From: Argyresthia goedartella
Taxonomy: Eukaryota > Arthropoda > Insecta > Lepidoptera > Argyresthiidae
Length of the DNA stretch: 64,000 bases
NCBI GenBank assembly: GCA_949825045.1
Contig: OX463814.1
Location: forward strand, 37,528,383 to 37,592,382
Reading direction: 5' to 3'
In this document: positions 1 through 9,959 of the stretch, piece by piece
How positions within the stretch are numbered: the first letter of the stretch is position 1
Layout of the letters: each line of letters starts with the position of its first letter
The notes under the pieces: model-generated
Databases searched by the model: none
Told to the model about the DNA's origin: nothing
Seen by the model: the letters and a program-made list of their open reading frames with translations, nothing else
Made by a program: the position numbers and the translations under genes

Positions 1-329
1 GTGAAAAAACGATGAAGTTAGGAAAGTAACTTGCAGTATTAATTTGTTTCCCTGTAAAATATTTTTCAATTGATTCATTTGTTCATTGACGATTCATGTA
101 ACCTATACCATAATAACTAAACCAATGCTAGTAACATAATATCGATTTTTTTATTTTAATTGACTAATTTTATTCAACCTTTTAATCATTGTTGATATTT
201 ATATATTTTGATATATATTATTCAAATAACTAGACATACATTAAAACAGTGTACAAAGACGAGCTCATCTCTAGTAAGTGATCGTTTCCAGCAAACCAAT
301 TCTCGATGAGAATGGTTGATATATTTAGC
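1..329. other. AT-rich intronic or upstream sequence, no gene seen
   Basis: No coding segment is recognisable. A short stretch near 255-300 (gcgagct-like text followed by ccagcaaacc) resembles the 3' untranslated part of LINE family A seen at 61720-61790, in degenerate form. The stretch presumably belongs to the first intron of the CD36-family gene, because the first exon visible (4677) already lacks the N-terminal membrane segment. Confidence 0.4.
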
Positions 330-600
330 TCCGTAGTCTAAAAGGTTTCAAGTTTGCTTTTCACACAGTAGATGCACACGATTCCTGACCATGTACCAAT
401 GATATTATTAATTTATCTTAAGTACATCATACGGACGTACTTACGGTGATGGAAAACATCGTGAGGAAACCTTCATTCATCCATAGCTGTGGCGATGGGC
501 TAGACTCCTGTCACGCAAAATGGAGTATTAAATAACTGGCTCAAGGTGGGCACAATTGTGCCTCTTCCACCCCGTATGGGAAAAGACGTGACGCTATATT
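330..600 (+). repeat. tRNA-derived SINE, family 3
   Basis: The head resembles a decayed tRNA (gctccgtagtctaa, then gattcctgacc where box B should be). The body carries acggtgatggaaaacatcg, gaggaaacc, ggcgatgggctag and ggagtattaaataact, which recur at 49045-49275 and 50886-51050. The head recurs at 6955-7125. A similar short tail piece lies at 840-900. This is a dispersed repeat of lepidopteran SINE type; no database name is claimed. Confidence 0.7.
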
Positions 601-956
601 GTGTTATGATATATATTTATTGGCCAATCGTCCATGCCCGTTTCATCAAACGTTGAAGTTTAAACGAGTATCAGTCGGCCATTTTATGGAATGCAACTAT
701 TTCACGAAATGGCCGAACACGTTATAAAATGATCAATTCTATGGTATGGCCACGACGTATCCATTAAACTTTGTAAATAATTCACTAAATTAATAACATA
801 ACAATTGAGAACCTCCTCCTTTTTTAAGTCGGTTGAACAGTGGGCGCAACTGAGCCTCTGCCACATCGTATTGGAAAAGTCTTGGCTGTTCGTTGTGTTT
901 AAAATACTCGTTCATTTTTCGAGCAACATGCTGAAATTATAATAATAATAATAATA

Positions 957-1193
957 CCTTGGACACTATTTACACACATTGATCTAGCCCCAAACTAGGA
1001 TTCCCTGTATCTTGGGTACTAGACAACGATACACATACTTATATAGATAAATATTATACTTAGATAGATAAACAACCATGACTAGGGTACAAACATCCGT
1101 TCTCATCAAACAAATATTTGCCCCCACCGGGACTCGAACCCGGGACCCTTGGCTTCGTAGGCAGGGTCACTGCCGACTCGGCTATTCGGGTCG
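957..1193 (-). repeat. tRNA-derived SINE, family 1, minus strand
   Basis: On the minus strand this begins with a tRNA-like head: a box A-like ggccgag and a perfect box B-like ggttcgagtcc inside cccgggttcgagtcccgg. A unique body of about 160 bp follows, ending near the text ccaagg and an ATT-rich tail. It is nearly identical, in opposite orientation, to the copy at 1697-1945. Confidence 0.85.
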
Positions 1194-1612
1194 AAATGAT
1201 AAACCATTCGCCCTTATTAATAGTAGGACTAATGTCGGATCTTTGAGTGTATTGAATCGCATTTGTAATCAATATAATATTATATTTGTTATTGAAGACT
1301 GTACTGTTAGTTAACTTTAGTTTTTATAGTTTTCGACAGTTATTAAGATTTAAGACACTTAAAGTTACTTAATGGATGTTTTTGTTTAATTTCAAAGTTT
1401 TATAAAAAAGATTACTCAGTTAAAGTTTATTCTAGTAGCATTAATATAGAATTACCTAGTTTAGCGTCCACTTTTCATGTTACTTGTGCATGCAATGTTT
1501 ACCTGTAATTGGGTGTACCCATACTTCTTTTTAAAACTTTACATGTCTGTAGACTGAATATGTATAAGGTGTATATCATCTGTTGGTAAACATAATAAAT
1601 AAATAAATATAT
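1194..1612 (+). repeat. AT-rich stretch ending in an AAATA tail, probable LINE 3' UTR relic
   Basis: No open reading frame of interest is present. The stretch ends in aataaataaataaat near 1590-1608, the kind of A-rich tail seen at the 3' ends of several LINE fragments here (4630-4655, 59620-59636). This suggests a 5'-truncated LINE tail lying between two inverted SINE copies. The 5' boundary is unknown. Confidence 0.35.
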
Positions 1613-1696
1613 GAAGCACGTCCCTCCCACCAACTGCGTGAATGTTCCGAGACATGACACAGTCACGTGACAGTATCTTTGAGATAATTGTTTAAA

Positions 1697-1945
1697 CGAC
1701 CCGAATGGCCGAGGCGGCAGTGACCCTGCCTACGAAGCCAAGGGTCCCGGGTTCGAGTCCCGGTGGGGGCAACATTTGTTTGACGAGAACGGATGTTTGT
1801 ACCCTAGTTATGGTTGTTTATCTAATTAAGTATAATATTTATCTATATAAGTATGTGTATCGTTGTCTAGTACCCAAGATACAGGGATTCCTAGTTTGGG
1901 GCTAGATCAATGTGTGTAAATAGTGTCCAAGGTATTATATTATTA
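1697..1945 (+). repeat. tRNA-derived SINE, family 1, plus strand
   Basis: The head reads gacccgaatggccgaggcgg (box A-like ggccgaggcgg) and then cgggttcgagtcccgg (box B). The body ends at gtgtccaaggtattatatt with an ATT-rich tail. It mirrors 957-1193, so the two copies form an inverted pair about 500 bp apart. It lies directly upstream of the probable 5' end of LINE family A at about 1946. Confidence 0.88.
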
Positions 1946-2328
1946 TAATGTGCTCGCTCTCTGAGCGGGAGCAAGCAACATGCGCGCGTCAGGTAAAAAG
2001 TTGCGCGAAATTTTAGGGGACCCTAGTGTATCGGAGGCTTAATTGGCGTGTATTGTGCGTTTCAGATAACTTGTACCTTCGCCGGTGATAAGTTGCTAGC
2101 AACAAAACCGGTATTGCTAGCTTTTGAAAAATGTGTCTTTTTTTTGTGTGAGGGTAGCCTAGAAATAAACTGCAAAATTTTGTGGCTGTGTAAATAATTT
2201 AATTTAAAAATAAAATTATTCTATTTATGCTAATAAATCTTATTGAAAACTAGGCCTGAACCCCTACTTAAACTGGGTCAATAATTTGCAAAAGCTTTCC
2301 TCACCTCCTTTCATCACAACAAAACACC

Positions 2329-3147
2329 ATGGATCTTTACACCAAAGTCAACGAGAAAATTGACACAGTCATTGCCAATTTCAACACCCAGATGGCACAG
2401 TATGAGAGGCAACTGAAGGAGTCCGCCACCATGTCGATGTCGTGCAGCCCGCAGGACATCACCACCTTAGCTAGTGACTTCAGCGAGTTCAAGGTATTCA
2501 CATGGAACTGCCTGGATGCGCCCCATTCACAGGCAGAGCCACTGCTGGTGGGCCAAGACCGGCTTGAGCAGGCGTCGCGGTGCAAGGTGCTTCTCTTGCA
2601 CGGTGTGCCAGAGGTTGCAGGCGAAGCAACAGAAAGTTTTGTTAAGGGTGTGCTAACCAACAAGATGAAATTGTCGCCAGAGTGTGTATTGGATATTCAT
2701 GTTGCCCACAGGCTCGGGTCCAATATCAAGATATCAGCTCCCCGCCCCCTGCTTGTGAGGTTCAATATGTACAGAGCCCGGTCCGAAGCATGGAACGGCA
2801 AGACATCCTTGAAGGGCACGGGCATCACAATGTCTGAGTTTTTGACAAAGGCCAGACATCAGGTTTTCATGGCGGCCAGGAAGCATTTTGGTATGCGAAA
2901 CTGCTGGTCCACTGAAGGCAGGATCATCCTGCTGCTTCCCGACAAGTCCCGGCAGAAGATTGAAATGATGAAGGAGCTTCTGGTGTTCACCGACAAGTTC
3001 CCATCTTCTGCCGCTCAATCCTGGACAGCGGGCAACCCTGCGTCCATATCTACTGCACCTGCTGCTACTGCGTGGGCGCCTGCCACCACTGCCAAGCGTA
3101 CACGCGGAGGCCGAGGTGGATCGACGACGGGGGCGGCTAAGAAGTAG
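2329..3147 (+). CDS. LINE ORF1 protein (nucleic-acid-binding, RRM-like)
   Basis: A 272-residue open frame with a strong start context (caccATGg). Residues 1-60 look helical and may form a coiled coil. The middle (about 85-210) carries features typical of LINE ORF1 proteins: LLLHGVPE, VAHRLGS, RPLLVRF and FGMRNCW. The last 40 residues are rich in Ala, Thr, Lys, Arg and Gly (KRTRGGRGG), suiting RNA binding. In related elements ORF1p coats the LINE RNA and acts as a chaperone in the ribonucleoprotein particle. The frame is uninterrupted although the ORF2 behind it is broken, so this copy could encode a protein but cannot move by itself. It is not a host gene. The clade is inferred from motifs, not searched. 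Confidence 0.8.
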   Translation: MDLYTKVNEKIDTVIANFNTQMAQYERQLKESATMSMSCSPQDITTLASDFSEFKVFTWNCLDAPHSQAEPLLVGQDRLEQASRCKVLLLHGVPEVAGEATESFVKGVLTNKMKLSPECVLDIHVAHRLGSNIKISAPRPLLVRFNMYRARSEAWNGKTSLKGTGITMSEFLTKARHQVFMAARKHFGMRNCWSTEGRIILLLPDKSRQKIEMMKELLVFTDKFPSSAAQSWTAGNPASISTAPAATAWAPATTAKRTRGGRGGSTTGAAKK

Positions 3148-3631
3148 TTCGCCGACAACCCGTGTTCTTCACTTCAGTGCCTCCGTCATTCGGTCGGATT
3201 ATGCCTGCGCGCAGTGGACTATGTGTGTATTTTCAATTTCTGTGAAGATTGCACGTTTTTCCTTTTTTTATCTATCGTTTTCTCTTCCGACCTTCGTGTA
3301 TTTCATAATTTCTTGGTGTCACCTGTCATTTTTGACAGCGACGTTTTTTTTTTCTTGTTACTGTCATGTCTCTGTACAATAATTCCGTATGACGCGTAAC
3401 GAAACGCAATAGCGAGATTTCGATATTGCTTGAATCTTTGCTGTTTGTTTGCGTTTTATTTGTTTTACCTTTTTGCTTTAAAATTATTGCAAGTTGATTT
3501 CTGTTAACCTTGATTTCTTTCCCAGCATGCCCAGTGAAAGACTGAGTTCAGGCTTGGAACCAAAAGTATTTTAAAGTAGATCCTATTAATATAAATTTAT
3601 TTTATAATTTATATGTATATCTATTTAGTTT

Positions 3632-4186
3632 ATGAATACCTTAAACAATTTTAACGATAGCTTATTTTCTAGCTCTGATAGCGATGTTTCACTTAGTGCG
3701 GGAGGTGGGTTGTCGGCGGATGGCTCTTTGTCTGATAATCTGAAACGCGTGTTCTCGACCATTGGCTTTAATCTCAACATCGTGCATATTAATGCCCAGA
3801 GCATTCACGCCAGCTACGCTGATCTTCTTGATGCCTTCATTGACCAGAATATTCACGGAATTCTTGTCTCCGAATCTTTCCTCAAGCCATCCCTCTCTTC
3901 TTCCATGTATGCTCTGCCAGGGTTCAGGCTCTTTCGTAATGATCGAACGGGTAAGGCTGATGGCGGCGTTGCCATCTACCTTCGCTCTGACATCTCGTGC
4001 AAAGTTATCAGCCACTCGCCCAGCCTATACTCTGGTTCTGCGAAACACTTATTTTTAGAGATATGTCTTCGTCACATCTGGGTGTTTACTACAGCCCCTC
4101 TCTTCGCATAGATTACTTTGAATCTTTTGAAATTCTTCTTAATGACCTATCTCCTCTTTATCCTGTTACTCTTATTCTTGGTGACA
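3632..4186 (+). pseudogene. LINE family A ORF2, N-terminal endonuclease fragment
   Basis: Translation from 3632 shows an APE-type endonuclease start: VHINAQSIHASYADLL, then ILVSESFLKPS (catalytic Glu context) and DRTGKADGGVAIYLRSD. A frameshift near 4060-4075 moves the continuation (LGVYYSPSLRIDYFESF, then LILGD) to another frame. The protein is cut right at the GDFN motif by a minus-strand SINE at 4187. The matching region of copy 2 (28719-29486) is unbroken through this point and shows what is missing. No reverse transcriptase follows, so this is a dead fragment of about 185 codons. Confidence 0.8.
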
Positions 4187-4353
4187 ATGATACACATACT
4201 TATATAGATAAATATTATACATAGATAGATAAACAACCATGACTAGGGTACAAACACCCGTTCTCATCAAACAAATATTTGCCCCCACCAGGACTCGAAC
4301 CCGGATACCCTTGGCTTCGTTGGCAGGGTCACTGCCGACTCGGCCATTCGGGC
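4187..4353 (-). repeat. SINE family 1, 3'-truncated copy, minus strand
   Basis: The same tRNA-like head as 957-1193 and 1697-1945 (box B on the minus strand, ggactcgaacccgg on the plus strand), with the body ending near gatacacatac. It sits exactly at the break in the LINE endonuclease frame, so it either inserted there or marks a deletion junction. Confidence 0.8.
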
Positions 4354-4359
4354 CATACA

Positions 4360-4655
4360 TGAGGATTTGTAGTCTGATGAGGTTGACGACTCATGTAAAG
4401 AATATATAAAATAGATCTCTTCTCGTGTACACTGAATGAATTCATAAGAATAGCTCTGGAATCTTTATGTTATGATAAGTTTTAAATAGAGAGATGTGTA
4501 TTTAAGTAATAATAATAATATTGTATTTTATAAGATAGTTTAATAGTAAAAATGTGTAATGTATAATTATTTGGTAGATTACTCTATAGCATTAGGGTCA
4601 CTCCTGTAAAGATAGATGTTAAGTGGAAAAATAAATAAATAAATAAATAAAAAAT
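4360..4655 (+). repeat. LINE-like 3' UTR with AAAT tail
   Basis: AT-rich non-coding sequence ending in a run of aaat units (about 4630-4655), as at the ends of the LINE fragments at 10366-10395 and 59620-59636. It ends about 22 bp before the first base of exon 2 of the CD36-family gene, so the tail runs almost into the splice acceptor. Confidence 0.45.
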
Positions 4656-4676
4656 AATATTGTTCCATTTCCACAG

Positions 4677-4834
4677 AGCGTCCAGCTGGACAACTCTTCT
4701 CTGATGTTCGACAAGTGGCGCAAGATGCCCATGCCGCTCACGTTCCAGATCACAGTGTTCAATGTGACCAACCCGGACGAAGTGAACAAGGGGGGCAAAC
4801 CGAGGCTGGCGGAAATAGGACCTTATGTCTATGA
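4677..4834 (+). CDS. Snmp2: Sensory neuron membrane protein 2 (CD36 family), internal exon 2
   Basis: This exon encodes about 52 residues of the start of the CD36-family ectodomain: [17 protein letters not shown], then [14 protein letters not shown], then [13 protein letters not shown]. The FNVTNPDEV and EIGPYVY signatures are diagnostic of the CD36/SNMP/SCRB family, which are two-pass membrane proteins that bind lipids; SNMPs help deliver lipid-like pheromones in insect antennae. The acceptor is ttccacag (AG at 4675-4676). The donor is ga|gtgagt, phase 2, and completes an Asp codon with the next exon. Two N-glycosylation sequons are present (NSS, NVT). The SNMP2 rather than SNMP1 assignment rests on the [15 protein letters not shown] pattern recalled from lepidopteran SNMP2. 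A LINE tail ends 22 bp upstream. Confidence 0.85.
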
Positions 4835-4860
4835 GTGAGTTACAATACCTAATACAGCCT

Positions 4861-5290
4861 TTTTGATACCCGACTGCGGCAAAATAGGGAGCTTTTGATT
4901 TCGACCGGCTATTTATCTATGTATGTTTGTTCATATGTTTCCCCAGAACATCTTAACTAGTATCAATAGTTTTATAAATGAGGTATCGTTAGAAGCATAT
5001 TGATCGTCTACTAGTAATAGGCTATTTGACGTTACAATCAGTTCAATATGGCATCATCTAGAGGGCTTACAGTCATGTATTTAAAAGAAAATTTTGTGAA
5101 CAGCTCCATTATTCAGTAACTGAAAAAGACGGATAACTGTGGGAATGTAACTGTTTTCCCATACGCTTAGCGTCAATTTAACTCTAACTGAGTTGGATTT
5201 GACGCGGATTCAAGTTACTGAATAACTTGGGTTTTGGGGATTAAATTAAAGAGCTTAAGCACGTTCTATATGTACAAGATGACATTTAAT
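4861..5290. other. Intronic sequence, no gene
   Basis: Starts with text (acccgactgcggcaaaatag) that recurs at 14212 and 14621 as part of a dispersed repeat. Otherwise nothing recognisable is seen up to the RTE tail. Confidence 0.4.
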
Positions 5291-5309
5291 TAGCTAACAA
5301 TATTTTGGG

Positions 5310-5414
5310 GAATTGTGGACGAGACTGGCGGGTGACCGCAGCGAATGGCGTGCTTTGGGAGAGGCCTGTGCCCAGCAGTGGGATGACAGGGGCTGATGAT
5401 GATGATGATGATTA
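5310..5414 (+). pseudogene. RTE-type LINE C-terminus with TGA-repeat tail
   Basis: One frame reads LAGDRSEWRALGEACAQQW and then DDRG-stop, which matches the typical C-terminus of RTE-clade reverse transcriptases. It is followed at once by a tga/gat microsatellite (5394-5413), the usual 3' end of this clade. Only the last 35 or so codons remain. A longer relative lies on the minus strand at 35387-35763. Confidence 0.75.
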
Positions 5415-5708
5415 TTTTGGGGAATGATAGTACCTGAACAACTTTCCCCAAGAATGATATGGAAGAAAATATTTGTACCTCAGTACATTGACCCAATCAG
5501 CTGATAACAGGGTATCAGTCGGCCATGTATGGGTACCAAAATTTTTTTGGTTTGCGACCATATGTTTTTTGGAAATAGTTGTTCATAATGATGGATACTA
5601 TTATTCCCTAAAATATGGTCAGCTGATTATATATCACCCTGTTTTTATGCATTGCACGCAATGTAATCGAATCAATGCATTGCACGAAATTTAATCGAAT
5701 CATTAATA

Positions 5709-5865
5709 GTGTGAAGTCGCGGCTGAGCTCTCCAAGCGAGAGGTCCCGGGTTCGAGCCCCGGCTTCGGAGGAAGAAAAATATATCCCATGTTTATGTTTA
5801 CATGTGTGTGACGCCGCTTTTTCTGGTCCCCATGACACAGGGTATCCTAATGTGGGGCTAGATGT
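5709..5865 (+). repeat. tRNA-derived SINE, family 2
   Basis: The head has agaggtcccgggttcgagcc (box B) and the body has tgtgtgacg, acacagggtatcctaatgtg and ggggctagatgtatg. It is the most divergent head of seven family 2 copies, all on the plus strand (5709, 8063, 10678, 35177, 38512, 45546, 50723). Confidence 0.75.
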
Positions 5866-5879
5866 ATGTAAATGTTATG

Positions 5880-6954
5880 TTAACTTATGTTAACCTATGT
5901 TAATAGGTTTCTTTCATACTCTAGAGTGCGATGTTTTGGTATTCGGGCCTTAGTTTTTTAACGTATTGTCTTGTCACTAACTCAAATCTGAAACTTGAAA
6001 AAAAATGTGAATTTCCCGCTCAGCTCTTAATCCACGCAGTGAATGTCAAATTGAGGTAGATAAATAGTGATGATTTTTAATCTGTGATCAGAATTTGAAA
6101 AAGTTTTTAACAGAATTAAGCAGGTACAACTAATATCACATTGCCTGAAACCCAATCCTGATTGATCCAATCATCACTCTGTCTCTTACGGTGGTGTACT
6201 TCCTGTTCAGTTTAATTATCTACATGTTGACAATAATTAATGCGTTCTCATCCGTATTGTACGGGTCTCGAAGATAACGACTTTGGGACATGTGTCTGGT
6301 TCTGTCGTTTTCTGCTGCACACAGACCTGGAGGATCGTGACTTTTTTTAAAGTATCCTGTAAACGGACGAGTCCAAATTGATTAAAGAGGCAATTCTAAA
6401 TCTTTACAATCTGCACCTCTGGTCGTCGAAAGGACAGAACCCACGGGTCAAAAGTTACGTTAAGTCTAACAGTTAATGATATTGTTAAAACTTATAACCA
6501 CTGGATACATGGTCACCATATATAATTATTGACGTGAGGTAGATAAATCAAGTGTCATAGATTCGCCGGGGAGTTTTGATAGATCTTACGTCAGTAAAAA
6601 TTCCCCTCCAAAACGCATTACTCGTAAGTTTTTAAAATTTGTTTATGAAACTGTCTTTTGAAAGAGGTTGTTAACTCATAAACTAGACCATTAGTAATTA
6701 CAACATTAAACTTATTATAAAAAAAAATGATTCCATCGAATTGTAACTTAATCGTGATAACCATCATTTACTGAATTAGAAAAAAAAGTTTCTGATCATC
6801 GATCAAAATTCATCATGTATAATGTAGGTAGGTACTTAATTATACACTATCATTAGTTAGTCATCACTACCTAACGTTGATTTATTGTGGCTTTGGAGTT
6901 ACGAAATAAGTGGGCCGGCTCGTCATTTTACCATACGTATTTTCTGTGCTACGC
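5880..6954. other. Intron 2 sequence, no gene
   Basis: About 1.1 kb of AT-rich sequence with no reading frame, SINE head or obvious repeat that I can recognise. Confidence 0.4.
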
Positions 6955-7140
6955 CATGAAGAGCTCCGTGGTATAACGGGATTTATGTTTGCTTCTCACA
7001 GAGAAGATGCGGTTTTGAATCCTGACCAAGTACAATGAGATAATGAATTTATCTTAAGTACATTATCGGTAGTGTTTCGGATGACATGTTGAGCAGGTCT
7101 CGGCTACTATCGCTACGTGGTAGTGGTCGTTAAACCCCTC
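6955..7140 (+). repeat. tRNA-derived SINE, family 3 (decayed)
   Basis: gaagagctccgtggtataac, gcttctcacagagaag and ttttgaatcctgacc parallel the head of the copy at 330-600. It is followed by taatgaatttatcttaagtac, also shared. The body diverges after about 7070. Confidence 0.65.
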
Positions 7141-7239
7141 CATCAACCCGCACTGAGCCAGCGTGGTGGAGTATGGCTTAATCTTAGTCGTATCACGGTG
7201 CCCCCCGGTGGGGGATTATATTTTCTTTGCAGGATGTAA

Positions 7240-7840
7240 CAGCAAGGCGTACTCATATTTAATGGGGTTGTTAGGAACATCATTCTGAATATCTTGTGAT
7301 ATACTATTAAAACTTTACTCATCTGGCCCACTAAACAGGTTGATAAAAATCTATAATAATATACCTGAATATGTATTAAATGAAACTAAAGAGAACAAAT
7401 TCACAAAATCACTTAGCAATTGCTGATTACAAAGCGCTATTACAATATTAACGAGTTCCTTAATGATAAACTATAACCAATAAAATAAGAATTAAATAAT
7501 ATATCATAAATTACTATAATATAAAAATTAATAAAATATTAAATAATAAAACTACAAACTAAACCTAACAATTATTTAATAATTCAGCAGTTAATAATTT
7601 CTTATGTTTCTCCTTCTTAAAAAAAATAAAAATATAAGAATATATATAATATAATATAATAATGTAATAAGTATAGTAAATAATATAATAAGAAAATAAT
7701 ATTTAACCATCACAAATGTTAGTTGTAAGCTAGTTATTAAGACATTGTAGTGCCCTTACAGGGTTCATTGTTGGATATAATTTTGTTAAAGTATACCACA
7801 ATAACGCAATAAATATATGAGTATGAGTATGAGTATACCG
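7240..7840 (+). pseudogene. LINE C-terminal remnant with ATGAGT-type tail
   Basis: The frame from 7335 reads LIKIYNNIPEYVLNETKENK and then FTKSLSN, a typical C-terminal end of a CR1/R4-like LINE polyprotein, then a stop and an AT-rich 3' UTR. It ends in four tatgag-type units (7811-7838), the short-repeat 3' terminus expected for such LINEs. Everything upstream is missing. Confidence 0.6.
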
Positions 7841-8062
7841 TTTAATAATACCTCGTTTCATCGACATTATCTAGGGATGAAAATACATATGACGCTCTTT
7901 TTGAAGAGGAGATTAGAGGACGAATCCGAAACTCCAATCGAAATTGTCCATTTGTCTCATGAATATTTAACGAAGCATCTGGCAATCTCAGGGTAAATTT
8001 CGTGGTTGTGTTAAAACACCCCCAGGTTACCCAAAGCTTAGGTGACCTTCGAACAAATATAG

Positions 8063-8262
8063 GACGACCTCTGCTGCGCAGTGGTTGTGGCTCTGCCTAC
8101 CATGCGAGAGGTCCCGGGTTCGATCCCCGGCTGGGGGTAAAGAAAAAAAAAACAAGTCTTGGATGTTTATATGTGTGTGACGTCATTTTTCCTGGTTCCC
8201 ACGACACAGACTATCCTAGTGTGGGGCCAGAAGCAATGTATGTGCCTGTATGTTTATGTCTT
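8063..8262 (+). repeat. tRNA-derived SINE, family 2
   Basis: Box A-like region (tgcgcagtggttgtggctc), box B ggttcgatccc, then an A-rich linker and a body with tatgtgtgtgacgtc, gttcccacgacacag and tcctagtgtggggccagaag. A good consensus-like copy. Confidence 0.88.
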
Positions 8263-8299
8263 TATGAAATGACAACAGGCAATCCTAGTAGGCCGAGTA

Positions 8300-9100
8300 C
8301 AAAGTCTTTATAATAGTTATAATATATGTACCAAGGGGAATAAGCACTGAGAATTAAGAGTCAGTCCTGAGTACAGCGAGGGGCTTAAGCGCGCCCAAGA
8401 CTAAAACAGCTGTGTCCCCGAGGATTATACTCTACTTTTCTCTCGAGAAAATAAAAAGCAAGACTACTAAACCATAATTTAATTAAAGTAAATTAAAAGT
8501 AACAAAGGATGTTTTTTACATTGTAGGTACCATTTGTGGAAAGATAATAGGTTTTATTATCTTTATTTAAAAAATCTTTTCAAATCATTAGTTTAAAAAG
8601 TATGTTCTCTAAGCAGCCACATTATGCCGAAATGCCACTTCTTACTTTATACCTTTGTTTAATTTTTTTCACTCCATCTTTCCTCCGTGAAGCCCGATGC
8701 AAAGAGTTTTTATTATTAGAGTAACGTTAATAGATAAATTAGTCAATTTCAGATTATCATTCATATAAAAATTACAATAAAAGTAATACTTACTTCACTA
8801 CAATAAAACTAACACTTACTTCATTAAACGCGATTTATTTATTTTTTTATTTAGATTTTGGTCAAATAATGAATTTGAAATATTCATTAAATACCGCAAG
8901 AAGGTACTAACAAAATATACTTTCAGTCAAACAAGTTTAACAACGTATATTTTGTTAATGCCTTTTTGCCATATGACGTGAAAACTATTTGCACATGCGC
9001 AGAAGCAGTTCCCACCGTGTCTTCTTGCCAGTGATATTAGCGCATTTTATTCTACTTTCCGCATGTGTGGTGGCGCGGACTATAGATATATTGAGCCCGC
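8300..9100. other. Intron 2 sequence, no gene
   Basis: AT-rich; no reading frame or repeat family recognised. Confidence 0.4.
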
Positions 9101-9104
9101 ATGT

Positions 9105-9500
9105 TTTTAGGGCTCCGTACCCGAAGGGTGCGGAGCCCTAAAAACGGGACCCTATTACTATGCCTCCGCTGTCCGTCCGTCCGTCTGTCACCAGGCTGTA
9201 TCTCATGAACCTTGATAGTTAGACAGTTGAAATTTTCACAGTTTCACTCTCTATGTATGTAACCAGGTGCATTCATAAGTTTGTATGTGGTATTGAAAGA
9301 ATTGTTGTAAGGGAGCCCCTTTAAGTATTTATTTTATTCTGTTTTTATTATTATATAGCGGCAACAGAAATATATCATCTGTGAAAATTTCATCTGTCTA
9401 ACTATCACGGTTCATGACATACAGCCTGGTGACAGACGGACGGACGGACGGACAGTGGAGGCTTAATAATAGGGTCCTGTTTGGCACCCTCCGGGTACAC
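9105..9500. repeat. Foldback MITE of about 395 bp
   Basis: Two long inverted arms. The left (about 9105-9243) reads gggaccctattactatgcct, ccgtccgtccgtctgtcacc, ggctgtatctcatgaacc; the right (about 9378-9495) is its near reverse complement. At the left end there is a perfect 9-bp stem, agggctccg/cggagccct (9109-9117 and 9131-9139). The element recurs in asymmetric form at 34711-35147. Confidence 0.85.
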
Positions 9501-9959
9501 TTAAAATGAGGAAGACGTGCAAATATAAAATCAAGAAAGTTATCAATACAATACATGCAGGATTACATTACACAAAGTTAGTCAATTTTAATTGCCAAAG
9601 GGGTTTGCCACTTTGGCAATAAAAATTGACTATTATTGTGGTTTTAAAGGTTCCTGTTACACCTTCTATTATTTATCATTGTAATATATTTACCAAACTG
9701 ATTCACCTTTACCGTATGCAAGATATAACCTAGTTTCACTGATCAGCATGAACCCAAGATCAATCAACAAGGATATTATAATTTACATACTAGACTTACT
9801 TGTTCAATACCATGTTTTCTAGTATTACCTTTTATATAGATAAGACGTCATAGGTGGTAATTACATGATGCGGGCTTATTCTTGAGTCTATAAGTTGGTT
9901 TTAGAGTAGATATCATTAAAAAGCAAAGACTCGAACTACTATAATATAATTACTACACT

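Larger units (their letters stand above)
1946..4186 (+). mobile_element. LINE family A, copy 1 (5' UTR, ORF1, start of ORF2)
   Basis: A non-LTR retrotransposon in sense orientation. It has a 5' leader of about 380 bp that starts in a GC-richer stretch after the SINE tail, an intact ORF1 (2329-3147), an inter-ORF spacer of about 480 bp, and the N-terminal endonuclease part of ORF2 (3632-4186). ORF2 stops abruptly at 4186 where a minus-strand SINE begins. The spacer text around 3530-3560 recurs ahead of ORF2 in copy 2 (about 28560-28610). Copy 3 at 61663-64000 carries the RT half on the minus strand. The clade is not assigned; Jockey/CR1-group architecture is likely. Confidence 0.8.

Noticed and set aside
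1120..1195. Possible tRNA gene (good box A and box B on minus strand)
   Set aside because: The same head with the same unique body occurs at 1697 and 4187; there is no proper acceptor stem or variable arm. It is a SINE head.
4370..4410. Hammerhead ribozyme core (ctgatga near 4375)
   Set aside because: The required GAAA and paired stems are not present at proper spacing.
8063..8140. Possible tRNA gene with ggttcgatccc
   Set aside because: Seven copies share the tRNA-like head plus a non-tRNA body; the cloverleaf is incomplete, so these are SINEs.
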